Positions 34,701-42,877 of a DNA stretch of 64,000 nt are shown here, piece by piece (within the stretch, counting starts at the first letter, position 1; each line of letters begins with the position of its first letter). Below the pieces are notes generated by a model. It had not been told where the DNA came from. It saw nothing but the letters and a program-made list of their open reading frames with translations, and searched no databases. A program made the translations under genes and the position numbers. The DNA lies in assembly GCA_963829355.1 (NCBI GenBank), contig CAWHHZ010000006.1, forward strand, positions 277,282-341,281, read 5' to 3'. Source of the DNA: CAWHHZ01 sp963829355. GTDB taxonomy: Bacteria > Acidobacteriota > Thermoanaerobaculia > Gp7-AA8 > JAHWKK01.

Positions 34701-35420
34701 ATGAAGCAGAAGCTGAGCGTGATGATTGGCGACCCGTGTGATGAGACTCGATCGAGGTTGCAGGAGTGGCTCGAGCAGACTCGACTGATCCGAGTCATCG
34801 ACTGTCACTCCGATGCCAGACCGATCGCATCCTCGATCCCTCACGTGCGTCCCGATGCGCTTATACTCGACTCAAAGCTTCCTCCGGTCGGAGCATTCAG
34901 GCTTTCCGAGGCCATCGAGCCAGGGCTGCGTCCCCGCCTGATCATCATCTCCGACGACGCCGAGGATGCCGTCCGCGCGTTTGAGATCCGTGCGTTCGAC
35001 TTTATCCGCAAGCCGCTGACGCGAGAGAGCGTGTCGACGGCAATTCTCCGGACACACTCGAGCATGCTGCTCGAGGGCCAGGAGCTACGATCGCACCGCC
35101 GTATCGCCGTACGCCACGGCGCGCGGACCCTGCTCATCCGGCTCGACGAGATCGACTGGATCGAAGCCGCCGGCAACTACGTCCGCATCCACGCTGGCGC
35201 CGACTCATGGCTCCTGCGCGAGACGATGAGCGGGATCGACACCAAGCTGCCCCCCGGGCAGTTCGTGAGAATCCAGCGCTCGGTGATTGTAAACCTTGAC
35301 CGTGTCGACGCCCTGCAGAACGGGAAGAAGGACGATCTGACGGTGCTGCTGAGCGACGCGACGGAACTGCCACTGAGCCGCACGTACCGGGAGGGCTTTG
35401 AGCTGGCGCTGGGAATGTAG
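34701..35420 (+). CDS. LytTR-family response regulator
   Basis: A 239-residue regulator: receiver domain (~4-120) with phosphoacceptor Asp56 in DALILDSKLPP, switch Thr/Ser in LIIISDDAED and Lys in FIRKPL. The C-terminal LytTR DNA-binding domain (~135-235) contains DWIEAAGNYVRIH, WLLRETMSGIDTKLP and FVRIQRSVIVNLDRV. Position suggests it controls one or both flanking TonB-dependent receptor genes. No histidine kinase is adjacent, so its kinase partner is unknown. A weak GAG precedes ATG 34701. Confidence 0.92.
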   Translation: MKQKLSVMIGDPCDETRSRLQEWLEQTRLIRVIDCHSDARPIASSIPHVRPDALILDSKLPPVGAFRLSEAIEPGLRPRLIIISDDAEDAVRAFEIRAFDFIRKPLTRESVSTAILRTHSSMLLEGQELRSHRRIAVRHGARTLLIRLDEIDWIEAAGNYVRIHAGADSWLLRETMSGIDTKLPPGQFVRIQRSVIVNLDRVDALQNGKKDDLTVLLSDATELPLSRTYREGFELALGM

Positions 35421-35455
35421 TCATCAGTCGTCAGTCATCAGTCGTCAGTCGACGA
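35421..35455. repeat. 7-bp tandem array (locus 2, left)
   Basis: Units TCATCAG, TCGTCAG, TCATCAG, TCGTCAG and a degenerate fifth, starting at the base after the LytTR stop codon. Confidence 0.85.
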
Positions 35456-35485
35456 TCACGAAAAGCCGGCTGCCGGGGCTGCTCG

Positions 35486-35735
35486 AGACTGTACGAAAAA
35501 CCGAGCGACTTCGCGAAGGCTTTCTTTTGGAGTGCTGAGCTCGCCGAAGGACGAGCTCAGCTTTACATCAGGCCGCCTTGCAGACTGCGGTGTATTTCAA
35601 ATTGCAGTGGAAATCTCTTGTTTCTGCCGATTGCGGCTCTCGACGGCGGTTGACACGGCATTCAAAGCGGTGCTCGTCCTTCGGCGAGCACCGCACTCCA
35701 AGTCACAGCCTTGATCATGGAGAGTTTTCACAGAC
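35486..35735. mobile_element. MITE-like element, copy 2
   Basis: The same nested-hairpin structure as 16393-16646: GGAGTGCTGAGCTCGCCGAA, CGAGCTCAGCTTTACATCA, and GGTGCTCGTCCTTCGGCGAG with GCACTCCAA. Terminal repeats are degenerate (AGACTGTACGAAAAAC left, GTTTTCACAGACT right). No clear target duplication was found. It lies between inverted 7-bp arrays. Confidence 0.8.
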
Positions 35736-35739
35736 TGAG

Positions 35740-35760
35740 TGACGACTGACGACTGCTCAA
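35740..35760. repeat. 7-bp tandem array (locus 2, right, inverted)
   Basis: TGACGAC, TGACGAC, TGCTCAA: the inverted sense of the array at 35421. It ends where the receptor terminator T-run begins. Confidence 0.75.
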
Positions 35761-35787
35761 AAAAAAGCCCCGGGTTTCCCCGGGGCT
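35760..35787 (-). terminator. Intrinsic terminator of the second TonB-dependent receptor gene
   Basis: On the minus strand, AGCCCCGGGG-AAA-CCCGGGGCT followed by a run of T. It is almost identical to the terminator at 31283-31310. Confidence 0.9.
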
Positions 35788-35816
35788 CTTTTCTACTTCT
35801 GTTGCGTTTCAGAGAA

Positions 35817-38762
35817 TCAGAACCGGAAGCCGGCCGAGAATCTCCATGAACGCGGATCCTGGTAATCGAACTGACTGACCGGCTGACCGAAATCGTCGCC
35901 CTTGATGTAGTGGACGCCCTCAACGGGAGTTTCGGTGAACGGATCGAACGCTGCACACGCCTGCCCACACTGTGCGTCGTAGCGTGTGTAAACAGTGGTG
36001 TCGACGTTGGTGACCGCATCTTCGTTGAAGATGTTGAACACTTCACCCTGGAAGAACACTTCGACCGGTCCGATCGGAAGGCCGTAGTTCAGAGCAAAGT
36101 CAGTCCGGGTCACGTCTTCAGTGCGGAACTCGCCACGATCACTGAAGAAGTACGTTCCACTCCGTGAAGGACTGGCATATCCCGGATTCGGCCGGCACTG
36201 CGGGCAACGAGTCTCGAGACGGTTGTCGAGCTGGATCGTTCCGGCGACCGAGTATGGTGCACCGGAGTCGAAGTTCTGCAGCAGCGAGAAGTTGAAGTTA
36301 CCAACCGGCGTCGGGAGATCGTAGCTGACCCAAGCGTCGAGCTTGTGCGTCCGATCATCCGGCAGCGTCCCGGTCGGATCACGACGAGCATAGTTGAGCA
36401 GTTCCGGCTGGTACTGTGAACCGCTCTCGGTGACCGGACCCGATCCGCTCGTCTCACCCGTGTAGTTACCGGTGACTTCGGACCAGGTATAGTAGGCACC
36501 GAGGTTGATGCGATCGGTCACGCGGTAGCCAGTCTGGAGAAGAATGGCATCGTAGTCCCGGGTGACGTCATTGGAGTTGGTCTGATACGTGACCTCGATC
36601 GGGCGTCCGACGAGCGGATCCACGACGCTCGGATTGTCGAGCGTGAGCTCGTTGACGTAGAAATCATCCCACGAACGATTCTGGTAGTCGACGCGAACGA
36701 AACCGTTGGTGCCGATCTGAGAACCGATGCCGATAGTGAACTCAGACACGCCCGGTGACTTGAGCGTTCCCTTCATCTGAGTTCCGTAGCCATTGGCTGC
36801 TCCATAGACAAAGGAGGGGTCGTCAGTCGCATCGACACCGCCGATTGAAGCAAACCAGTCCCAGACCTGCGCGAGCATGTCCTGCGTGCTGGTCGTCGCG
36901 ATGTCCGGACCACCGTAGTACCAATAAAGAATCGAGGGGCTGCCCGCCGGCGACGCACCGTCACCGACGTTGCCGCCTGCGATCTTCGACACGTATTCGG
37001 CGTAGGTCGCAGTCGCGCGGACGCGGCCGTTACCAAAGATGTCATAGGTGGCGGTCAGACGCGGACTGATCTTCGAGTCGTCTGCGATCGTAGCGCCATT
37101 CTGATCCGAGCCGTCGTTCTTGTCGTAACGAACGCCGAGGTTGAAGCTGAGCTGGCTGTTGAAGTCCCACTTGTCGTTCAGGAAGAGCGACTGGGTGTTG
37201 AAGTCCGAGCCCTGGCTGGCGACGAGCACCGGCCAATAGACGATGAAGCCGTTGTACGAAGACATTCCGACTTCGAAATCGCCGTTAGCGTTGTATCCAG
37301 GCGTATCGTAGGTGTAGATCGTGAAGTCGGAACCGGACTGATGGTTGTTGGAGGTTCCGAGCTCGGAGAAGTTATCGTAACCGGCAACGATATTGTGCGT
37401 TCCAAAGCCGGCGGTCGACAGGTAGTAGGTACCCTTAACCGTCAGGTTCTCACTGTTCCGCTCTTCATCTCCACCCTGGTTACCGAAGGTCGGTGCACCG
37501 GCGCGAGCGCCCCACTGGGCAATGACGACGTTGCTGGAGTTGACGAACGCTTCCTTCGACATATACGGACCGATCAGATCGCCGCCGGAATCCTGGAAGG
37601 TCAGCGTCTTTTCGGCGTAGAGTGCCTCGACCAGGAAGTTGCTGGTCAGAATGCCGCTGTAGTTGGCGCTCCAGAAGGTCTGCGGAACGTTGCGGTTGAC
37701 TGCAACGGATTCCTCGACGGGAGTGCCGAAGGTGTAGTTGGTCTCGGGACGGTCCAGGTCGAAGAAGCTGCCGACCAGGGAGTGATTCGGCGTGATCTGA
37801 CCGGTCAGCTTGCCCTGAAGACGCGTCTCTTCACTACTGTAGTTGAGGAACCGTTCCGTGTTGCGAGCAAAATACTCGACGTCCTTGGTGTCAAAGTAAC
37901 GGCCAGCCGTGAAGAACCACAGACGGTCGCGCATGATGAAACCGCCGAGCGTACCTTCGTACACTTCGGTGTAGTCGGTGTTCGGAACTTCAGCCTCCAT
38001 CGGACGCGTTTCGCGCCAGTCCTGACTGTCGAAACTGTCGCGGAAGGAACCTTCGAACTGGTTACCACCGCTCTTGGTGATCGTATTGACCACGCCACCG
38101 GTGAAGCGGCCGTACTCGGCGGAGACACCACCGGTCATGACCGTCGTCTCCTGGATGGCGTCCTCGATGAACACCGACTGTGGCTGTCCACGGAGGTTCT
38201 CGTTGACCACGGCGCCGTCGACGTAGTAGACGGAGTCGTAGGACGGAGCACCGGAGATCGTCGTGTTGCCACCGACGCCGGTGCTGTTGACGCCAGGCGC
38301 CAGGTTGACCGTCGCGGTGATCGAACGACCCATCGGCAGGGACTCGACCAGATCAGCGTTCACGTTGGTCTGGATCTCGGTGGTCTCGAGAACCGCCGGA
38401 GCCGTCGCCGTAACGGTGATCGCCTCGGCAACTGCACTCAGAACCATTGCGGCGTCTGCGCGTGAGGTCGACGAGACGTTGACGTTCACATTGCGCGTGA
38501 CGGTCCGCATTCCTTCGAGCTCGAACACGACAGTGTACGGGCCCGGAGGGAGTGCGCCGATCTTGTAGTTACCGTTGACGTCGGTAACCGCGGTACGCGT
38601 TCCCTGGAGCTGCGGAGACGAAATCGTCACCGTCACACCAGGAAGCGGAACACCTTCGGTCGTGGCGTTTCCGATGAGAGTTCCTGTCGTTTGCGCGAAC
38701 AGGCTCCCCGTCACGACCATCAGGAATGCGACTGCTAATACGACGTGTCGCTTGAGATTCAT
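35817..38762 (-). CDS. Oar-like TonB-dependent receptor, paralog 2
   Basis: A 981-residue paralog of the 31336-34272 receptor with the same order: signal peptide (VVTGSLFAQ), carboxypeptidase-regulatory-like domain (VTISSPQLQGT, NYKIGALPPGPYTVVF), plug (VLETTEIQTNVNADLVESL, YGRFTGGVVNTITKSGGNQF) and a barrel ending WRFSAGFRF. The N-terminal third is highly similar between the two while the barrels diverge, suggesting duplication followed by ligand diversification. ATG 38762 is preceded by AGGAGGAAT. Terminators of the two genes are also near-identical. Ligand unknown. Confidence 0.93.
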   Translation of the reverse strand: MNLKRHVVLAVAFLMVVTGSLFAQTTGTLIGNATTEGVPLPGVTVTISSPQLQGTRTAVTDVNGNYKIGALPPGPYTVVFELEGMRTVTRNVNVNVSSTSRADAAMVLSAVAEAITVTATAPAVLETTEIQTNVNADLVESLPMGRSITATVNLAPGVNSTGVGGNTTISGAPSYDSVYYVDGAVVNENLRGQPQSVFIEDAIQETTVMTGGVSAEYGRFTGGVVNTITKSGGNQFEGSFRDSFDSQDWRETRPMEAEVPNTDYTEVYEGTLGGFIMRDRLWFFTAGRYFDTKDVEYFARNTERFLNYSSEETRLQGKLTGQITPNHSLVGSFFDLDRPETNYTFGTPVEESVAVNRNVPQTFWSANYSGILTSNFLVEALYAEKTLTFQDSGGDLIGPYMSKEAFVNSSNVVIAQWGARAGAPTFGNQGGDEERNSENLTVKGTYYLSTAGFGTHNIVAGYDNFSELGTSNNHQSGSDFTIYTYDTPGYNANGDFEVGMSSYNGFIVYWPVLVASQGSDFNTQSLFLNDKWDFNSQLSFNLGVRYDKNDGSDQNGATIADDSKISPRLTATYDIFGNGRVRATATYAEYVSKIAGGNVGDGASPAGSPSILYWYYGGPDIATTSTQDMLAQVWDWFASIGGVDATDDPSFVYGAANGYGTQMKGTLKSPGVSEFTIGIGSQIGTNGFVRVDYQNRSWDDFYVNELTLDNPSVVDPLVGRPIEVTYQTNSNDVTRDYDAILLQTGYRVTDRINLGAYYTWSEVTGNYTGETSGSGPVTESGSQYQPELLNYARRDPTGTLPDDRTHKLDAWVSYDLPTPVGNFNFSLLQNFDSGAPYSVAGTIQLDNRLETRCPQCRPNPGYASPSRSGTYFFSDRGEFRTEDVTRTDFALNYGLPIGPVEVFFQGEVFNIFNEDAVTNVDTTVYTRYDAQCGQACAAFDPFTETPVEGVHYIKGDDFGQPVSQFDYQDPRSWRFSAGFRF

Positions 38763-39188
38763 GTATTCCTCCTGTGGTTTCTGTTGATGAAGGCATTTCA
38801 GCCTTCGATTTCGGAATCTCTTCTGCAACGCCCCGGCCGAGACTCACTGACCGTTTCGTAACAGAATAACTACTCGACTTCTCAACACTTTACAACTCAT
38901 TCACACACGTGGAGCGGATCGGTATGAACAACCCGATCTTCGGATATATGAAATTCTGATTCAATGATCTGTGTATCCGCGGGATTTTGTCGCCTGCACC
39001 GTGGGATTCGGCCCCCTGAGAAGAAGCCTCGTCCCAGAAGCCTGAGGTGTGAAGAATATCACAAGGCCGTGACCGGATGTCCAGAGGGGGTGCTTCGCGC
39101 TGCGGTTCGGCGCAGTTGCCGTGACGGCGGCGTCACGGGGGAAGGACACCGTTAAAGAAACCGTGGATCGGATGGGCGGCGTTGACAC

Positions 39189-39312
39189 GTGGACAGAAAC
39201 GTTGGACAAGGGAGTGGACAGAGAGCCGAATCCTCCAGGACCGGTCCACTTTTTGTCCACGCTTTCGTCCACGCTTCTGTCCACGACGTCCACAAACGTC
39301 CACCACGTCCAC
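39189..39312. repeat. Array of GTCCAC/GTGGAC motifs in inverted arrangement
   Basis: Three GTGGAC-type sites (39189, 39202 as TTGGAC, 39214) face seven GTCCAC sites starting at 39244, 39255, 39267, 39279, 39288, 39298 and 39307, spaced 9-12 bp. It lies in the 38763-39382 gap between receptor 2 (upstream side) and the aldehyde dehydrogenase 3' end. The rest of the gap shows only a palindrome near 39118-39138 (CCGTGAC/GTCACGG). Confidence 0.8.
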
Positions 39313-39326
39313 TTTAAACTGTGAAC

Positions 39327-39358
39327 AAAAAAAGGGCCCGCCGTACACCGGCGGGCCC
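39327..39358 (-). terminator. Intrinsic terminator of the aldehyde dehydrogenase gene
   Basis: On the minus strand, GGGCCCGCCG-GTGTA-CGGCGGGCCC followed by T7, 24 bases after the stop. Confidence 0.92.
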
Positions 39359-39382
39359 TCAAAGTCTCAGATGTGGGGGACG

Positions 39383-40921
39383 CTACAGCTCGGTGTCGAT
39401 CTGCGCGCGCTGGAGATTTCCGGAGTAGTCGACGTAGATCGACTTCCACTCGGAGAACACGTCGATGCCGGCGATACCAGCCTCGCGGTGACCGTTTCCA
39501 GTCTGCTTCGTACCGCCAAACGGCAGGTGCGTCTCGGCGCCGATGGTCGGGGCGTTCACATAGAAGATCCCCGTGTACATATCGCGCATCGCGATGAACG
39601 CTCGATCGATGTCCTTCGTGTAGATCGATGACGACAGTCCGTACGGCACGTCGTTGCCGATGTCGATCGCCTCTTCGAGCGACGAGCACTTGATCACTGC
39701 GGTCACCGGGCCGAAGATTTCTTCCTGGGCGACCCTCATGTTCCGCGTCACGTCAGCAAAGACTGTCGGTTGGTGGAAATGACCCTTCGAATAGTCGAAG
39801 CCGTCCTGCTCTCCGGTCAGTGCCTTGCCGCCAGAGACGAGAGTGGCTCCCTCTTCCTTGCCGATGGTGACGTATTTCTCGACGGTCTTGAGCTGGGACG
39901 CGGAGACCACCGGTCCCATCTCCGTCCGCGGGTCCAGCCCGTCACCGATCCGGAGAGAGGCGGCGCGCTTTCCGAGCTTCTCGACGAACTGATCGTAGAC
40001 CTTCTCGTGCACGACGACGCGGGAGGCCGCGGTGCAGCGCTGTCCGCTCGTGCCGAACGCTCCCCACAACGCGCCGTCAACAGCGAGGTCGACATCGGCG
40101 TCGTCCATCACCATGATGACGTTCTTGCCGCCCATCTCGAGGTGGAGATGCTTGAAGGTCGGCGCGCATGCGATCGAGATCTCACGCCCGACGTCAGTCG
40201 ATCCGGTGAACGAGATGACCCGCACGTCATCATTTTTGAGCATCGGCTCGCCAACCTCGCGGCCGCCACCCGTCACCACGTTGAATACGCCCTTCGGCAG
40301 ACCGACTTCCTCAAACGCTTCGGCAAGCATGATCACGGTGTGCGGTGACAGTGATGCCGGCTTGATGACGACGGTATTGCCACAAATCAACGCGACCATT
40401 GCCTTCCACGCCGGGATCGCCATCGGGAAGTTCCACGGCGTGATCAGACCGGCGACGCCGAGCGGCATGCGGACACACATGTTGAACTTCTGGTGCATCT
40501 CGGAAGGAGTCGTGAAACCAAACAGTCTCCGTCCCTCACCTGCCGCGAGGAACGCGAGATCGATTGCTTCCTGTACGTCGCCTTTCGTCTCGTCGACGAT
40601 CTTGCCCATCTCGCGAGTGGACTCGCGGGCGATCTTCTCCTTGTCACGGGCAAGTACGCGTCCGACTTCGTAGAGAAACTCCCCACGCTTTGGTGCGGGG
40701 GTGAGCCGCCACTTCGCGTACGCGGCATTCGCAGCATCGACAGCCGCTTCGAGATCTTCCGCATTCGAATCCTGGAACGTACCGATCAACTCGTCCCGGT
40801 TTGCGGGATTGCGATTTTCGAACGTGCGGCCGGTGCCCGATGCGACCCACTCGCCATTGATGAAGTTCTTGTGCTCTTTCTCTTCGCGGAGACCCTCGCG
40901 AAACTTCGTATCCTTACTCAT
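39383..40921 (-). CDS. NAD(P)-dependent aldehyde dehydrogenase
   Basis: Aldehyde dehydrogenase superfamily, 512 residues. TPWNFPMAIPAWK (~160-172) and GSTDVG (~243-248) bind the cofactor. LEMGGKN carries the general-base glutamate, and Cys296 in SGQRCTAAS is the nucleophile. EEIFGPV and LPFGGTKQTGNGHREAG are the terminal signatures. The latter resembles aminoadipate-semialdehyde (ALDH7-like) and related dehydrogenases, but the substrate cannot be fixed. GGAGG lies 4 bases before the ATG. The bactofilin gene lies 30 bases upstream in the same direction. Confidence 0.92.
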   Translation of the reverse strand: MSKDTKFREGLREEKEHKNFINGEWVASGTGRTFENRNPANRDELIGTFQDSNAEDLEAAVDAANAAYAKWRLTPAPKRGEFLYEVGRVLARDKEKIARESTREMGKIVDETKGDVQEAIDLAFLAAGEGRRLFGFTTPSEMHQKFNMCVRMPLGVAGLITPWNFPMAIPAWKAMVALICGNTVVIKPASLSPHTVIMLAEAFEEVGLPKGVFNVVTGGGREVGEPMLKNDDVRVISFTGSTDVGREISIACAPTFKHLHLEMGGKNVIMVMDDADVDLAVDGALWGAFGTSGQRCTAASRVVVHEKVYDQFVEKLGKRAASLRIGDGLDPRTEMGPVVSASQLKTVEKYVTIGKEEGATLVSGGKALTGEQDGFDYSKGHFHQPTVFADVTRNMRVAQEEIFGPVTAVIKCSSLEEAIDIGNDVPYGLSSSIYTKDIDRAFIAMRDMYTGIFYVNAPTIGAETHLPFGGTKQTGNGHREAGIAGIDVFSEWKSIYVDYSGNLQRAQIDTEL

Positions 40922-40951
40922 GGTTCCTCCATCGCTCGAGCTCTCGCCCGA

Positions 40952-41347
40952 TCATTTACGCATCGACATATCTACGGTACCTTCGAACCTGGCACCTTCG
41001 GCAACCGTAATCCCGGGAGCTTTCATCGTCCCCTCGACGCTCGCCGTCTTCAGTAGCTCGATCTTCTGGTCGGCCGACAGGTCACCGTCGACCCGGCCTT
41101 CGACACTGATGTTCCTGGCGTGAACCGTAGCACGTATCTCGGCGCGGGGACCAACGACGAGATCCGCGTCGAGCCGGATCTCCCCCTCGAGCCGCCCGTC
41201 GAGACGCAGGTTCTCCGACCCTTCCAACTTTCCGGTGATCAGGATGCCCGTTCCGAGACGCGAAGCGCCTCCGGGCGCTGCCGGGAGATCCGAAGCTGGT
41301 GCGGCCGGCTGAGCGGCCGCTGTGTCTTTACTTCCGAAAATCGCCAT
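40952..41347 (-). CDS. Bactofilin-type cytoskeletal protein
   Basis: A 131-residue bactofilin (DUF583): short Pro/Ala-rich N-terminus and then a right-handed beta-helix core (~35-120) with repeating short strands (GILITGKLEGSENLRLDGRL, GPRAEIRATVHARNISVEGR, ADQKIELLKTASVEGTMKAP). Bactofilins polymerise without nucleotide and organise cell shape and envelope sites. No Shine-Dalgarno sequence is obvious. It precedes the aldehyde dehydrogenase gene by 30 bases; this may be co-transcription without functional link. Confidence 0.92.
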   Translation of the reverse strand: MAIFGSKDTAAAQPAAPASDLPAAPGGASRLGTGILITGKLEGSENLRLDGRLEGEIRLDADLVVGPRAEIRATVHARNISVEGRVDGDLSADQKIELLKTASVEGTMKAPGITVAEGARFEGTVDMSMRK

Positions 41348-41425
41348 GAACGAGCCTGAATCAATCTGAGCCGGCGGCCGAAGACCTCAGCCATCCGGAT
41401 CGATCAGAACGAAGGGGACAGGATT

Positions 41426-41501
41426 TGGAGCGGGCAACGGGACTCGAACCCGCGACACCGAGCTTGGGAAGCTCGTACTCTACCAACTGAGCTATGCCCG
41501 C
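41426..41501 (-). tRNA. tRNA-Gly (anticodon CCC), CCA encoded
   Basis: The minus strand gives a full cloverleaf: acceptor GCGGGCA/TGCCCGC, D-arm GCTCAGTTGGTAGAGT, and anticodon stem CGAGC/GCTCG with 7-base loop TTCCCAA (anticodon CCC). The T-arm GCGGGTTCGAGTCCCGT is followed by discriminator T and an encoded CCA. Confidence 0.96.
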
Positions 41502-41581
41502 TCACGAGCGACCGATTGTACAACTGGTGAGGTTCCGATTTCCAGGACTCGTTTTCCTGCTTCGAAAAATTTATGGTGAAC

Positions 41582-41705
41582 GTCATCCTGAGCGAAGCGA
41601 AGGATCGGGTGCGTCCTGACTGTCGCGAAGTTCGTTCTGGTAGGCTCCACGCGATCCTTCGACCGTCCTCCTCCCGCTTCGCGGGATCCGGCGGCTCAGG
41701 ATGAC
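41582..41705. repeat. Dispersed inverted repeat family A, copy 6
   Basis: Spans GTCATCCTGAGCGAAGCGAA to GGCGGCTCAGGATGAC, between tRNA-Gly and the recombinase 3' end. Confidence 0.9.
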
Positions 41706-41748
41706 AGGTCATCTCACTCCACTGGTGCCGGCAAGCGCCGACCGAGAC

Positions 41749-42729
41749 CTACTTCTTCTTCCGGATCGGGAGCATGGCGCTCGGAGCATCGAGCATGACC
41801 TGATCGCGATGATTGCCGGTCTTCGACGACGAACGATCTCCGTTGCCCATCTTCGCGTAGATCTGTGTCGAGAGGATCGACGCGTGTCCGAGCAGTTCCT
41901 GCACGTCCCGGATGTCGGTCCCTCCCGATACGAGCATCGATGCCATCGTGTGCCGCAGCGAGTGCGGTGTGACACGGCGTTTGATCGACGCGAGGTTCGC
42001 GTATTTCTTGAAGATGTTCTCGATCGAGTAGATGGTCAAACGTGTATTGGAACGGCCCACGAAAAGCGCCTTTGTCGAAAGCTCCCGGCCCGCTCGGAGG
42101 TCGAGGTACTCCTCGAGCGCCTTGCGGACGATCGGCGAACCGATCGACACATCCCGCGCCCGTTCTCCCCGACCCGTAATCCGCAGCGTCACCGTCTCGA
42201 GATCCACATCCGAGACGTCGAGCGAGACGAGCTCCCCGATTCTGATACCGGTCGTGAAGAGAAGCTCGAGGATCAGATCATCACGCACCGCGCAGAAGTA
42301 ACGGTTTCTTGCGCCGCGACTCGATTCACGGTTCTCCCATGTCTCTTCGATCTGCTGTTTCGGAGCGAGCAGCAGAGCCCGGATCTCCCTGGTCGAGAGC
42401 ACGTTCGGCGCCTTCTGCTGAACCGGCTTGCGTATCTTCAGCCGTTTCGCGGGAGACTCCTCGACAAATCCCTTGTCTTCCATGTACCGGAAGAAGATTT
42501 TCAGCGCAGCCACCTTCCGCCGCACTGATGTATCCCGGTAGGGACCATCATTCAGTTTCGTGACATATCCCTCGAGAACGTCTTTCGTGATCTCGTCCGC
42601 GCCCGTCTCCTCGAGATGGGAATGGAACTGAAACAGATCCGATTCGTACGCTCTGAGTGTGCGATCCGAAAGATTCTTCTCCGTCTGTCCGTAGTCGAGA
42701 AAACCGCGGATCGCCTGCTCCACCTTCAT
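41749..42729 (-). CDS. Tyrosine recombinase (XerC/XerD-like or integrase)
   Basis: A 326-residue tyrosine recombinase with a SAM-like N-terminal core-binding domain (~1-95) and a catalytic domain with Arg in TTGIRIGEL, HSLRH, GHAS and the nucleophile Tyr in STQIYAKM. A ~20-residue insertion precedes the first catalytic block (ETWENRESSRGARNRYF). Length and motifs fit XerC/XerD. The location next to a tRNA gene also fits an integrase, but no element genes are nearby. ATG 42729 is preferred, with TGAGGA 8 bases upstream; GTG 42744 overlaps that site. Confidence 0.88.
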   Translation of the reverse strand: MKVEQAIRGFLDYGQTEKNLSDRTLRAYESDLFQFHSHLEETGADEITKDVLEGYVTKLNDGPYRDTSVRRKVAALKIFFRYMEDKGFVEESPAKRLKIRKPVQQKAPNVLSTREIRALLLAPKQQIEETWENRESSRGARNRYFCAVRDDLILELLFTTGIRIGELVSLDVSDVDLETVTLRITGRGERARDVSIGSPIVRKALEEYLDLRAGRELSTKALFVGRSNTRLTIYSIENIFKKYANLASIKRRVTPHSLRHTMASMLVSGGTDIRDVQELLGHASILSTQIYAKMGNGDRSSSKTGNHRDQVMLDAPSAMLPIRKKK

Positions 42730-42877
42730 TCGAACTATCCTCACTTCCGCCTGTCGTGTGTCCTGCGCGCCAGCAGGACATAATTGTTACGAATAATAAT
42801 TCCAACAAGGCATTGTATGCAAGCATCACGCGAAATCGCAACCCCAGCTTGCGGCGCGACAGTTTGCGGAGGTCTTT

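Noticed and set aside
37341..38465. 374-codon plus-strand frame opposite TonB-dependent receptor 2
   Set aside because: Mirror of the receptor coding sequence; the real gene on the other strand has signal peptide, plug and barrel motifs and a Shine-Dalgarno sequence.
39110..39689. Minus-strand 242-codon frame across the aldehyde dehydrogenase terminator
   Set aside because: Crosses a strong terminator, overlaps the real gene in another frame, and is built partly from the GTGGAC repeats.
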